Source of the DNA: Fomitopsis serialis
Taxonomy: Eukaryota > Basidiomycota > Agaricomycetes > Polyporales > Fomitopsidaceae
Assembly (NCBI RefSeq): GCF_022376445.1
Contig: NW_025955630.1
Span: forward strand, 1 to 17,714
Reading direction: 5' to 3'
DNA: 17,714 nucleotides
Shown here: positions 1 to 9,243 of the stretch, one piece after another
Numbering within the stretch: the stretch's first letter is position 1
Layout: every line of letters begins with the position of its first letter
The notes under the pieces: model-generated
What the model saw: only the letters and a program-made list of their open reading frames with translations
Databases searched by the model: none
Told to the model about the DNA's origin: nothing
Program-made: the position numbers and the translations under genes

Positions 1-2188
1 CAGTCTCTTGAATGCTGGAGGTAGGAATACTCTGCCACATCTCTGGCAGGTACGTGTGTCCAAGACCCTGACTTGACAAGCATCGTGAGGCGCGCCTTGC
101 CTGACGCAGTGTAGAACAGAAGCTTCTGCACGTCTCCGAGTCAGCATCTTCTCTCCATAACGTGGAGAAAACGCTCGAAGACTAGGTCAAAGGAAAGGGC
201 TAGGCTATGAGTAAGGATAGGCAGTCACCAACGAAGGACCCGTACCGCTCCTTCGCCGGCTCGAAAAGTAACGGCATGACGATCGAGACTCGCAGATGAG
301 TCGCTCTCTTCGCAGCGTATGCTCGTCGGCGGCCTGCGCGCTATGAGCGATCTCTCCAAAATAATAATGCGTACGAGGACCGGTGATCGTCTCTGTAAGT
401 GTGTTGCTCCTCCGTGCCAAAGATGCTTACCGACCTCGCGTCCACCTTTGTCTGGTAGACTTGGGTTCTCTTCACTCGCTGGCAGTAGACTTGTGCGTGG
501 AGGGACCTAACAATCTAGGCTGCGTTCAGAACCAATACAGAGGTAGCGAGTAAGAAGCACTTACTCTTCAAGTGCGGCACCTGGAAAGTCGTAGTTCCGT
601 GCTAGCGCTCAGACGACGGAGGGTCATGTCGTATAGCGTTGTGCAGGGGAACACCCGTACGTCGTATCCACTGCATCACAGAGGGAAGTAAGCTCTTCAT
701 GTCGTCTCACCATTGCAGGATCTCCACCGGGAAACGCAGAACAAGCCGAGTCGAGCGACAAGCAAGGCCTATGGCCGAGGGCTGGCCACATCATGCGTAA
801 GTACTGGAAACATCTTCCTCGCCGTGGAAGGCATGCCTGAAATCCTTCTCCGAAGAGGTTGGGATCCACGCGGGACCATCTTGGCACTCTGCGGATGGCG
901 AGAGAGTGCTGGGCGCCAAAAGTGAGCCACTCCCGAATATATGTCGAAATATGCGAAAGGGCATACCGGCGGGTGCGTTCGTCTGGCTTATGCATAGAAC
1001 ATTCAGGAACCCTACATCCTTTCATATGATAACGAGAAGGCTGACTTGAACAGGGATAGTGCGAAGCGAGTCCGGGAGGATGTCGCAAGAAACAGGCGAC
1101 ACTACTCACTACAATTTTAGTTCGCACGTCGCCAGACCTTCCGTCCATTCAGAGTGTGTCCGCGCTCCCCGCTGTCGTGCCTTAGGCGATTGGGTGCCTT
1201 CTTCACTGAAGACGACTCGGATGTCGGTGGCTGGAGGTGTCGCGTCGCGCGAGTCCCGGAACGGGCAGTTTCGTCGCTTCCCATATCGGGGAAGTCCTTG
1301 ATGCACATCCGGGCAAAGGTGAGCGACTTCCGCTGCTTCTCGGACAATGCAGCTCGAAAAAATTCATTGTAGGACACAGGAATGCACGTCAATGTGGGCC
1401 GACTCGAACGGTGAAGCTGGCTTGAGCCGGGAGCTCTGCAGCGGACGGCGAGGACCGAGCGGGTGGAACTCCGGCGGTGGCTGGGATGCACCTTCGCTGG
1501 GTCTGAAATCCGTTACTGCTGTTAAATTCGTTCAGTGCCCTCCCTGCTTCCTCATCCGGGACTGCCACGTCCATAAACCCCTTTCTTCCACTCCGCCCTC
1601 CTCACAGCCTATCACATACCGGCTCTTATAGCCAATCACAGTCCGACGAGGCTCATACCTACCCATTTGCCTGCACATCTCCACCATAACGAGTCGAAAA
1701 TGGCCTTCTGGAGGGATGGCGGCTATTGGCAGTGGGCCAAAGACGAGGCTTCGATCCCGGAAATGGGGAGAAAGTACTATAGTACATCGTGCCTCCGCAG
1801 ACAGACAGCATACTTACTCGTTCTTCGTCAGCCTGAGGCCGGTGGACTACACACCCTGCCCTGAAGAACCTTGCGCAGATACCGCGGTGATCTTTGCAAC
1901 TCACATTCAAGCAGAGCTCGCCAACCAAGTAACGTAAGCGAGTGCGTAGCTCTGTGACATGGATCCCGCTGACGACGTCGTTTGCTCAGCGACTCTGAGG
2001 ACGACTCTGACACTGAGAGCTCGATCGGCAGCATGTCTCGTACTTCCTCTGTCTCGCACACTTTCGAGGTGCCTTCCTCCAAGCGGTACGTACACTGTTC
2101 GCGTTAGGTTCTGCACCTCAGCCTCAGCCTCATCCCGTTATGCAGCCCGCTCGCGAAGCCGTCTGGTACAAAGGCCAAACCGACTCCT
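1..2188 (+). repeat. Left copy of a >2.18 kb direct repeat
   Basis: This segment aligns along its whole length with about 15530-17714 in the same orientation. Anchors include the stretch at 923-1000 matching 16440-16500, and the gene start at 1700 matching 17227 (offset 15527). Similarity by eye rises from left to right. It is roughly 75-80% with many small indels in the first ~900 bp, around 90% from 920 to 1699, and about 98% in the exons of the gene at 1700. The repeat begins at or before the window edge. Its right end is unknown because the other copy is cut off. No terminal inverted repeats, poly(A) or target-site duplication are visible, so a segmental duplication is the simplest reading. 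Confidence 0.93.
1625..1641 (+). promoter_or_regulatory. TATA-like and CCAAT box of the left repeat gene
   Basis: CTTATAG (1625-1631) overlaps AGCCAATCACAG (1630-1641), about 60 bp before the ATG at 1700. The same 12-mer AGCCAATCACAG occurs upstream of the zinc-finger gene at 10529-10540. CCAAT boxes of this kind bind the HAP/NF-Y complex in fungi. In the right copy the equivalent site (17153-17168) reads CTTCTAGTCAATAACAG, so both elements are altered there. Confidence 0.5.
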
Positions 2189-2413
2189 GTCCGCCGTCCC
2201 ATCAAGAAACGTGCACGGGAAGAGTCGGACGACGAGGTCGGAGGAATATCCCGCCCTGCTAAGGCCGCACGGGGCCGGGGCGCACGGGGCCGGGGTGCGC
2301 GCGTGGCTCCGACCTCCCGACGAGGCGCAGCTCCTCCCAGCGCCCCACGTACAGCGACGCCCCGACCGCGAGGACTTCCAGCGCGAAGGGCGGTGGCGAG
2401 TCGCCGCTCGTGA
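1700..2413 (+). CDS. Small four-exon gene: acidic/Ser middle, basic RG-rich tail (hypothetical, complete)
   Basis: The model is exons 1700-1773, 1832-1933, 1990-2085 and 2146-2413, giving 179 residues. All three introns (58, 56 and 60 bp) have GT..AG ends, and the phases match. The second has a good CTGAC branch site. The ATG has A at -3 and G at +4. The protein starts MAFWRDGGYWQWAKDE, then has a Cys-containing segment (PCPEEPCAD). An acidic serine stretch DSEDDSDTESS follows at about residues 59-69, then a nuclear-localisation-like RRPIKKRAREES, a tandem ARGRG repeat, and an Arg/Pro/Ala-rich end. This composition suggests a nuclear, nucleic-acid-contacting protein, but I recognise no family. 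The right copy supports the model. Over 315 shared coding bases there are six substitutions (two residue changes, W to F and V to A) and no indels, while the one indel falls in intron 3. Two alternative CAG acceptors (2121 and 2127) are also in frame. Confidence 0.72.
2265..2310 (+). repeat. GC-rich 15-bp tandem repeat in exon 4
   Basis: GCACGGGGCCGGGGC is repeated twice in tandem and followed by a partial third copy. It encodes ARGRG-ARGRG-ARV. Since the period is a multiple of three, length changes would keep the frame. Confidence 0.7.
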
Positions 2414-3110
2414 GGCACTCAGGTCATCCATATCTTGCCACTCGCGCCTGGATATGAATGCTTCCTTCAAATGTACTGCTTCCCGTTGTCGTTGTCCTGT
2501 TATGATGTATCTTTCCTACATGCCTGCATCACTACCCAAGTTGTATCGTCGTACTAGTCACAGTTCCCGGAACGTAGCTTAGCACCTGTACACTGCCAGT
2601 TCGTCCGTCCGAAAATGCAATTATACGAATCTTTTCACGCCTCCACTAATCAGGACGTACGACCCGTATCATCCGGTCGAGATTGGGTTGCATTGTGGAC
2701 GTGAGCGCGGCCCGAGCACGTAGCAGCTTGTGCCACAGAGATAATGTCGACCGCTGTTCCTGACTCTTGTGTTGTCCCATGGCCCAAGTCGCTTTGCATT
2801 GATATTCACGCCGCTCGGGTTCAAGGACGGAAATGATCCAATGAGCTTTGTGTTTGCGGCTGTGTCATATATCAGTATGCTCAGCTAATCACCTCGAGCT
2901 CGTATACTTAGTAGCGGATTTTTCGCTCACTCTCGACCAAACGCTAGGGCAACATGCACAGGCTTCGGACGCCATCGTGTCGCCAAGCTCGCAGACGCAA
3001 ATCTCCATGTGGCGCTGACCGAAGCGGCGACTTGGTGACGTCGATTGCCACTCGAGTACCATTGTACATTGTTCGCCTACAAGAGGACATCACAGTCTTA
3101 GGTTGTCCTC
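2414..3110. other. No gene recognised
   Basis: There is no spliced or open frame here that I can support. The first ~170 bp are T-rich and probably form the 3' untranslated region of the gene ending at 2413. The rest has short frames only. Confidence 0.5.
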
Positions 3111-3116
3111 CCTACA

Positions 3117-3124
3117 TATATAAA
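3117..3124 (+). promoter_or_regulatory. TATA box
   Basis: TATATAAA is a full consensus TATA box, the best in the window. It lies 55 bp before an ATG at 3179 and in an otherwise GC-rich stretch. Confidence 0.45.
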
Positions 3125-3178
3125 CCCCCTGGCTCGCCGTTAGAGCCATTGAGAACGGTCTTCCAACTGCTGCTAACG

Positions 3179-3319
3179 ATGACCCACTTGAGCCTGCCAG
3201 TCGCCGCTATTCCGGTATCATTCCTCCTAACCGTCTACTCTCCAGCCATCAATCATTGGCATTGCGAAATGTGCGGTTCTACAAGCACGCCACTCGCAGC
3301 GAACCACAACGTTGTCTGA
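3179..3319 (+). CDS. Hypothetical 46-residue peptide or first exon with hydrophobic N-terminus
   Basis: This frame starts at the first ATG after the TATA box at 3117. The N-terminus has a hydrophobic stretch (VAAIPVSFLLTVY, about residues 7-19) that could be a signal peptide. It is followed by HWHCEMC and ends at TGA 3317-3319. It is not a basidiomycete pheromone precursor, because there is no C-terminal CaaX box. It may be a first exon joined to the exons that begin near 3349, but I cannot find a convincing donor. I do not recognise the sequence. Confidence 0.25.
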   Translation: MTHLSLPVAAIPVSFLLTVYSPAINHWHCEMCGSTSTPLAANHNVV

Positions 3320-3335
3320 CGTTGCAGCAACGGCA

Positions 3336-3394
3336 GGTGCGGCCATGACCGTCGAAGGTCGCACCGCTAGATCGTTACCCGCTCGATGGTAACG
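3336..3394. repeat. Two adjacent hairpin-forming inverted repeats
   Basis: GGTGCGGCC (3336-3344) pairs with GGTCGCACC (3357-3365), with one G-T mismatch. CGTTACC (3373-3379) pairs perfectly with GGTAACG (3388-3394) across an 8-base loop. The second hairpin lies inside a frame that may be coding, so it may be coincidental. Confidence 0.4.
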
Positions 3395-3801
3395 GCACAG
3401 AAGCTCGTCCAGCCCCCTTCTCCGACCCTCTGCGAGCTCAAACCCTTTCTACTGCCTCCGGTCATGATAGCCTGAGGTCGTACGTGAGCAGAGTTCTCTT
3501 CGTTTCATATTCAATGACAGACCTGACTTAGAAACAGAAAGACGCAAGAGACCCTGCGCTACGCGGTTTTCACGAGCACGGTCGCGACTACGAGTCCTCC
3601 GCGAGTGACGTTTGCGGCCCACGTTTGGTTCGATATCCGGAGCTGGACGGCCTGTGCAACGAAGTCAGACCATCATCGAGGCCGTCGCAAAGCCGCGCGC
3701 GAAGCTCACGCCCAGCTTCGACGACTCCGTTCCAAGGAGGACCTGGACCGGGAGCGAAAACGTGCACGAGGCTCTGCAGAGGCTTCAGAGGCTGTCGCTG
3801 A
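3349..3801 (+). CDS. Partial spliced hypothetical gene (two exons, no start found)
   Basis: Exon 3349-3483 is open for 45 codons and ends at donor GTGAGC. The intron is 3484-3537 (54 bp) with a CTGAC branch site 14 bases before the CAG. Exon 3538-3801 continues in phase 0 for 88 codons to TGA. The joined product is rich in Ser, Arg, Pro and Gly, with stretches such as EARPAPFSDPLRAQ and FHEHGRDYESSASD. There is no ATG in the first exon and a stop precedes it at 3346, so a further upstream exon would be needed. From about 3615 another plus frame (3612-3911) looks equally protein-like, so a frameshift near 3610 is possible and this could be a decayed gene. The family is not recognised. Confidence 0.33.
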
Positions 3802-5149
3802 ACGCTCAATGGGGCGGCGAAGCGGAAGCGTCCGACACTGATGGAGGACTCGTTTTCGTCCAACTTGAGGCCAATATCTTCGTCGCTTTCGTCGGGCCCG
3901 GAGTGACGTGAATTGTGCGCGGGGAGGACACGATCGTTTTGAGGCGTGTTTCCAGGTAATAGCAGCGTTGAATAGCTGTCGTGTATTGGCATCGCATCCG
4001 GTCGCGTCGACCGGTCGCCGCGGTCGTCATGAAGACATTGCGTTGGGATACTGGTGGAGAGGGCCTTGGCTTACTTGACGCTGTCACTCCTGGGACAGTC
4101 ATGATCAGCGGGCTGGAATCTCGACTTTTCCTGGCGATCAACGGCTCACCTCGTTCGGCAGACCCCACCCCATACTCCACCTCTTCATGAGTGCTCGGAA
4201 GGATAGCCTCACCTACCGTCTCGCCCCGCGGCGCCGTTCCGTCCCGTCGTGCATGAACCCTACGTGGTTTACATTGGCACACAGATTGCTCGCCCGCTCG
4301 ACCTGGACTCCCCGTGTTAGCACACAGGCTTTCTTTTGTGTCATTTCGAAGGCCGACTGGACTCACGGTGCGTCGTAGTGGCTCGACCACCACAGGGCAC
4401 GATTTCACATCAGCTGTCCACGGGACTTCGGCCGAGGGGTGCGAGGACCAGCATTTTTGAGGTTCGTAGCAATGCGATTCGCAGGCAATGCATGCGAACA
4501 CATGCAGGTGCGTTTCTCTGCCCCACGTCTTCCTGCACAGGGCGTCTCATGTCCATTGCGTGTCTGCACAGTCGCAATCACAGCCCCTGCAGGGAAGGCC
4601 TAGCGACCTAGTCCTGGGCGCGACGCTTTTCCCTTAGAAGGCAAGCACCGACTTTCTTCTTAGTACCCGGCCGTCCTAACAGACTTTACAGATGCGATTT
4701 CGCGCGAAATGTCTTGCGTAGGAGTCGTGAAGGTCGGCTGCCATTTCTGAACGAAGGGTCAGCACGCTTCGTAGACCAAGAACAAGAAGCGACCAAAGTC
4801 ACGAATTAAGACGGGACGTACGTGACTGAGAAAGTCTCCTCCCTTGCGAAGGCCTGATTTTGTTGCGCAGATGCGAGACTGCCGTGCTTTTGTCTGAACA
4901 GGCGAAGAGGAGAATCGCCTACAGTTTCCCGGACAGGCCATGCGAATCCAGTGCGACTCGAAGAGTCCCTCTGCAGAGCTTTCTGAACAGGTCTTCTCGT
5001 AACGGCAATAAGCAGCTGGATTTCCACACGCCGGGGAGCCGACCCTGCATTCCTCTCCTCGCGTAAAGCCGCGCGTTATCCGGGATAGCGATCAAAGAGA
5101 ACGTCCCAGGCGAAGGAACGCACGGTCGTCCATACAAGTTGTCTCCGGC
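3802..5149. other. No gene assigned
   Basis: Several frames over 60 codons are open on both strands, the longest being 231 codons on the minus strand (3806-4501), but none has supporting splice signals or motifs. One weak plus-strand possibility is an intron at 4508-4571 (GTGCGT..CACAG) followed by a 22-codon terminal exon ending at TAG 4635-4637. The stretch 4640-5149 may hold the decayed 5' part of the zinc-finger pseudogene that follows. Confidence 0.4.
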
Positions 5150-5736
5150 CATGTTCGATGGAAGCCCAGAGAACCATCCAGGTGTCGAGCGAGGGCAGCA
5201 CTCCGGAAGCGCAAACGCAGCTCCGGCGCTGCAGGGTCCGCCCAGTCGGACAAGCCTACGTCACTCCAGGACGAGAGTTGACCAGGTAGTGCGAAGACAA
5301 GCCCGACGCGACGATTCTGGGTGCATATTCAGCGGCGCACCCATAAGAACCGCAGGTATTCGCGCCCCGCGGACTTGGTTGTCTGTCGTTGGCGAGGGCG
5401 CAGTGTCACAGGAACCTCCGCTGCTGTCGTTCAAGACTTCAAGGGAATGCATGACGTTGAGCACACGAAGCGTCATGTGTTCTGCGAGGTCCAGGGATGC
5501 GGCCAACAGGTGTTGCGGGGGAAAGAATTCACGCGCATGCCTTGGATTCCCACTGGCAAGCCACCTCCAAGAGACGTTGCGGGGGAAGGAGTTCAGGCGG
5601 TATACCTCGGGTCTCCCTGAAAAGACCCGGATTCCGACGAATCAGCGACATACGGAGGGCCCAAACGCGCGTCCATGGACTTGTTGTGGCGCCAGATCGA
5701 ATCTGTGTCCACTGTGACGCACAGCGAGGCACATAG
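5150..5736 (+). pseudogene. Broken C2H2 zinc-finger gene
   Basis: In one frame a basic LRKRKRS cluster (5201-5221) is followed by an in-frame TGA (5279-5281). After that comes a finger-like segment whose first Cys codon (5384) and two His codons (5450, 5462) are present. The second Cys position holds CGC (Arg, 5399-5401), one base from TGC. The next finger is a textbook C-x4-C (5483, 5498) -x12-H-x4-H (5536, 5551), but the His pair is in another frame because a base is missing at 5535/5536. That second frame runs on through an FRRISDIRR segment to a CVHC pair (5704-5715) and stops at TAG 5734-5736. A short repeat, TTGCGGGGGAAgGAnTTCA, occurs at 5513 and 5578. The layout of basic region then fingers resembles the intact gene at 10882, though the fingers are not close copies. 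At least three lesions make this a pseudogene. Confidence 0.62.
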
Positions 5737-5949
5737 TTAATGCTTCTCCGAACCGACCTGCTCAACCTTCTCAGCTCGATTCGCCGGAGAAGCCAAATTA
5801 TCAGACGACACGTACCCTTCGGTCGGGAAGGCCAATGGATAGGTTTCTCGATGTAGCAGACATCGCGACAGTTCAATTCGGTCTTTTCTTGCAGGTGTAC
5901 GTCGCCCTCACGTGTGATCCTCCCAGGACTGACTCCGCCACCTCGGATC

Positions 5950-6496
5950 ACCATTTGCGCCGGGTTTTACTAGAGCACGTATCAGTCGTCGTATCGCTTG
6001 CCCCCGCTCCTTGCAAGGCCCTCCGCACCGAGTTCACTCACCTGCGCCGGCTCCTCCAATGGAAATGGCAAGAGAAGTGTACGCATTGGTGATCCTCCGG
6101 ATACAACGCCCACCTTCCTCTCGCAGTGCGTCCGTTGTGTGCAGTCGCATGCGGTGCTGAGCCCTGCGAGACGTCGGCGTGCTGTTGGCGAAGACGTGTC
6201 AGTTACGGCAAGCGCCCGTTACTTAGAGTGGCTTACTTTGCGAGGAAAGCGTTGACTCAACGTCATTACGTAAGTCCTCTCCCGAGCAGACTTGAGCGTC
6301 GCAAGCGAGTCCTCGCCGGAGCTTTCGTTGCCCGTTCATTCCATACTGAATGAATGTTCGAGTGACGAGCCCAGATCGGTAGAGCTCCGAGCTCCGTTGA
6401 TGCTTGCATCGGCGCAGATGAGATGATGCAGGTCGGATCCTGGAACTTCGGGAGACTCGTCCGCCACGTCATCGATGAGACGCCACCGTTTCCTGG
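5950..6496 (-). pseudogene. Minus-strand exon chain with one in-frame stop (hypothetical)
   Basis: Reading leftward, an acceptor with a CTGAC branch site ends at 6497. The exon 6496-6237 then reads RKRWRLIDDVADESPEVPG and so on, and stays in one frame to donor GTAAGC at 6236. The only interruption is TGA at 6336-6338. A 55-bp intron (6182-6236; branch CTGAC, acceptor AACAG) joins in phase 0 to exon 6181-6042. That exon meets a GTGAGT donor at 6041, a 72-bp intron, and a short end at about 5950. The chain of good splice signals argues for a real gene. The single stop makes it a likely pseudogene, or one needing a different exon limit. The acidic, Ser-rich N-terminal part is of unknown function. 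It lies downstream of, and may belong with, the decayed exons at 6500-7335. Confidence 0.4.
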
Positions 6497-6499
6497 CTA

Positions 6500-7335
6500 A
6501 GGCGTGTCAGGGAGACATGAACACGACACGACGGAACGGAGCCGACCAGTCCAGAGTCATTGGGCTGGCTCGCCGCCGGGCTATCCAGCCATCATGCGTC
6601 ATCGACGCGACAGTGTCAGATGTTTCTTTGGAAGTCGGTTCATGCACAGTGAATACCCCCCGACATCGCTAGCCATGCTAGGATGAAAGTGAGATCGCGA
6701 ACGCTAAGTACGATGACAAGGCGGCCCACCGACTTCAACGTCCGTCAGATCTCGAGGTCGTGCCGATCGCGTGGTCCCGGATCGATCGAGAAATGGGTGC
6801 ATGGATTGTGTGAACTGGAATGGATACACGTAGGCGCGTCCACAGGAGTCGCGATGCGCCAACGCCAGTTCTGTGACGGCAATCGAATGACGCGTAACGA
6901 GTGAGTGGGGGGCCCACGACTCGACGATCGGAGTCAGCCCCGCAAGTGGAAAGACGGGGTGCAGGCTGGTGCAGGCGTGTCGCTGGACTCCGGCAGCGGA
7001 CGTTTTCCGATCCTCGCATATCTGGATAGTCGCAGTCAGTACGGAAGCAACGTGTGAGCCGCGGAAGCAACGCACATTCAACCCATACAATTCATCGATG
7101 ATCCTTTGTGATTGGCCAATCGTGTGCGCTGCATGTGAGCGTTGGAACGCTGACGCGGAGGTGGACGATATGGATCGAACTGCGGAATCGTCGTTCGAAA
7201 GACTTGCGAAAAATCGGCCAGGTCGTCAACAACGTTCAGGCGCGAGGAAGGCTCAGGCTCAACGTACTCCAGCTGTTCTCCATCGTGGTCTGCGGGCTGA
7301 CACCGATCGACCACCTTCTCGCATATCACAGGCAC
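6500..7335 (-). pseudogene. Decayed minus-strand gene, paralogue A
   Basis: This stretch is homologous, in the same orientation, to 13210-13790 (paralogue B). Anchors are TGCTAGGATgAaAGTGAG (6676 vs 13389), AGTACGATGACA (6707 vs 13420), TTCTGTGACG (6869 vs 13591) and ATCCTTTGTGA (7101 vs 13766). Similarity is perhaps 60-70% by eye, with indels. The minus frames share words with B, for example SARPRDLTDVEVG..CHRT against PARPQILRDVNWV..CHRT, and CFRTDCDYPDM against CFHVDPVHPD. In A the frame shifts between these words and a TAG follows CHRT. Further upstream an acidic minus frame (7078-7335; EPEPSSRLNVVDDLADFSQVF) may be an earlier exon. The family is not recognised. Confidence 0.45.
7110..7121. 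promoter_or_regulatory. 12-bp perfect palindrome with CCAAT on both strands
   Basis: GATTGGCCAATC is its own reverse complement and presents a CCAAT box in each direction. The matching position in paralogue B (13775 on) does not keep it, so it could be a chance gain. Confidence 0.25.
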
Positions 7336-8289
7336 ATCGTTCCGAGCTGGCGTGGTTCAAATGGCTGTCCACAAGCTGACACAATATGAGACCGTGGACG
7401 CGCTTGACTCGATCGACCGAAGTATAGGCTGCTCACCCTTCCAGTATGTGTTCTCCTTCAAAGTGTGTCTTGCGTGTCGCACTTGCATTGGGTTTGTCAA
7501 CATCGTCTGTCGTTCCGACAAGAGGCACAAAGGAGACGCCGCCGGGTACGACGATCGCCGTCGCTAACCGGAAGTGGCTAAACAAGGCAGGCGTTCAGTA
7601 CCCGTCGGATCTTCCCTGCAATATTCCCAAAGAGGCAGGTGGCAATTCGAACGTTTCGCCGACACTGACTGAGTGGCTGAGATCAGCCACAGCGTACCAC
7701 CCTTGACTTTTGGTTGAGCGTTGACGCATACGGTAGATACAATGTTTATATCCACTTGTCGAGACAGCGCAATTCTCAGCGCAGAGCAGCAGAGACCGAA
7801 AGCGAAATACAACACCTTGACGTGACGGGTACCCGGCTTCCCTTCGATCAGATGCATCATGCAAAGCGTTTGAGGCTACGTCCCTCCCCACGACGGTCTC
7901 CACGTGGCTGCCAGGTGCACTCAATAACCAGCCCTCGGCGGTCAGGGGCCCTTGTCTGCGTCCGCGCGTATCGCCTTGTTGTCTGAATCTAGGGGGCTAT
8001 ATTAGCCTGTGAACAGGAGCCCCACACCTGCTTACCTCCCCCGGGCCCCCCTTCCCCCTGCTCGCGCATCCACTCCCCCGCGACGTTGCCACCTGTCCTG
8101 GGACCGTGTCCTGAGATGCCGGAACCAGTGATAGCGGCAACAGGGAGTCGGATTGCTGTCAGTGAAGGCATACCCCAGAGCAGCGGACGCAGAGCTTCAC
8201 ACTAGACTGGAACATCTCGGCGCGCTACTAGCAATCGGTCAACGAATCACCCTCGTTCATTCGAGCGAGAGCAGGACGACCTACTCGCT
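7336..8289. other. No gene assigned; competing frames on both strands
   Basis: The plus strand has an 86-codon frame at 7446-7706 that starts with a short hydrophobic stretch (VLRVALALGLSTSS). The minus strand has a 109-codon frame at 7595-7924. They overlap, and nothing decides between them. The inverted repeat GGCTA-TAT-TAGCC (7995-8007) sits within a wider GGGGCT/AGCCCC pair (7993-8023). The stretch 8030-8090 is strongly C-rich on the plus strand. Confidence 0.4.
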
Positions 8290-8675
8290 GCGTAGGCAGA
8301 CCCGTGTGCGCGCGTACTGTTGGGCCTACGACTCGAAGAGGGCAATCTGTATCTCTTCTAGCCGCACGCCGGCGACATGCTGGCCTGTCTGAGAGGAAGA
8401 TCATAAGCGGTACGTACGGCAGTCAATCTGGGATCGTTGCAGCTTACCTTCCCTGAGATGACCTCTGCACTCTGTCCCGCGGATCTACGAAGACCCCTGT
8501 GTGCGCAAACGAGTATACAAGTCGAGGCTCAATCTGTGTCTCTGCCGCAGTCACGCGCCGGTGGTCTGCCAGGAGAGACAAGCATAAGCGGTACGCGTCA
8601 TTTCATCCCAGACCGTGCGTCTCACCTTCTCTTGAACAATGTCCACGGAGAACCCTGAAGCCCTCGCCGCAGATC
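8290..8675 (+). repeat. Diverged ~185-bp tandem duplication
   Basis: Unit 1 is about 8290-8482 and unit 2 about 8483-8675. Anchors in order are AGACCC (8298/8491), CAATCTGT (8343/8530), CATAAGCGGTACG (8402/8583), a YACCTTCYCTTGA-like stretch (8444/8622) and CCGCRGATCTA (8477/8667). The spacing drifts from 193 to 178 to 190 bp through small indels. Both units contain a possible splice donor, GTACG, right after ATAAGCG. If the units are coding, the period is not consistently a multiple of three, so the frame would change between them. Confidence 0.65.
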
Positions 8676-8922
8676 TAGACTGTTCATGAATGGCCGCTCT
8701 TCTCGTACTGCACGGTGCATGAGGATAGCGCGCAGGGCCCCGTCGTGTATCGCCGGTGAGCGTTCCTGCCAAAACGTGGGTAGGCGTGGACGTGACACGA
8801 TGAACGATGCGTACCTGTGTCACATTCGCATTCCCATGGGCTCTCGTCGCAGAAGGGTGCTGATCGTATATCGCGATCAGGCTCATTCTCCCTTGACGCG
8901 CCTTGCTCGGTCCGGGGCGTAA

Positions 8923-9243
8923 AGGAACAACATTCCGCCGAAATGGACTCATCGTACGTCGGCGGTAAGTCTTTCCTACGAACGGCTGAGTTAAGAACGG
9001 ATGTAACTGGTGTAGTCTGTTCACATTCAGCAGCCAAAGGCCAGCCCGTACTTGTTCGCAGAACAGATCGTTACGGAGACCGGACCCCCGCCTGCCACAA
9101 TGATCGTCAGAGTCGAGCTTAGTGTGGTCGGGACACTTACCAGGTACTCCGTTTGGGCTGTTGTTGAGCGTGGCATGAAGTGTTCGTGGACGGGGATACA
9201 TGGGTCGCTGTTACGCTGTTCGAAGTGGCCCGATGCTAGTTGA
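8923..9243 (+). CDS. Possible 3' end of a plus-strand gene with one good intron
   Basis: The intron 8965-9030 (66 bp) has a perfect GTAAGT donor, an ATGTAACTG branch region and a TTCAG acceptor. The following exon is open in phase 0 for 70 codons to TGA 9241-9243 and contains ATMIVRVELSVVGTLTRYSVW. The upstream exon is open in that phase only from 8923. The alternative, a phase-1 reading, joins a longer upstream frame (8817 on) and ends about 90 bases after the acceptor, at 9122. I cannot choose between the two, and the family is not recognised. The region after 9243 is AT-richer (TTATAATTTTG near 9330), as expected for a 3' flank. Confidence 0.3.

Noticed and set aside
624..1148. 174-codon minus-strand open frame in the left repeat copy
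   Set aside because: The same region in the right copy (16087-16650) is broken into three pieces by indels, with no sign of codon-wise conservation. I treat it as chance.
1959..2582. 207-codon plus-strand open frame
   Set aside because: It reads through introns 2 and 3 of the spliced gene in other frames. The one-base deletion in the right copy lies in intron 3 and would destroy this frame but not the spliced one.
3200..3260. 31-bp intron GTATCA..CTAAC..CAG inside the 3179-3319 frame
   Set aside because: The signals look right, but the length is well below the 45-70 bp of the other introns here.
3806..4501. 231-codon minus-strand open frame
   Set aside because: There are no motifs, no splice support and no second copy. 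Frames of this length occur by chance in this base composition, and overlapping plus frames look just as good.
8551..9201. 216-codon minus-strand open frame
   Set aside because: It overlaps the tandem duplication and a plus-strand intron with a perfect GTAAGT donor. A second minus frame (8684-9037) is equally open, so neither is supported.
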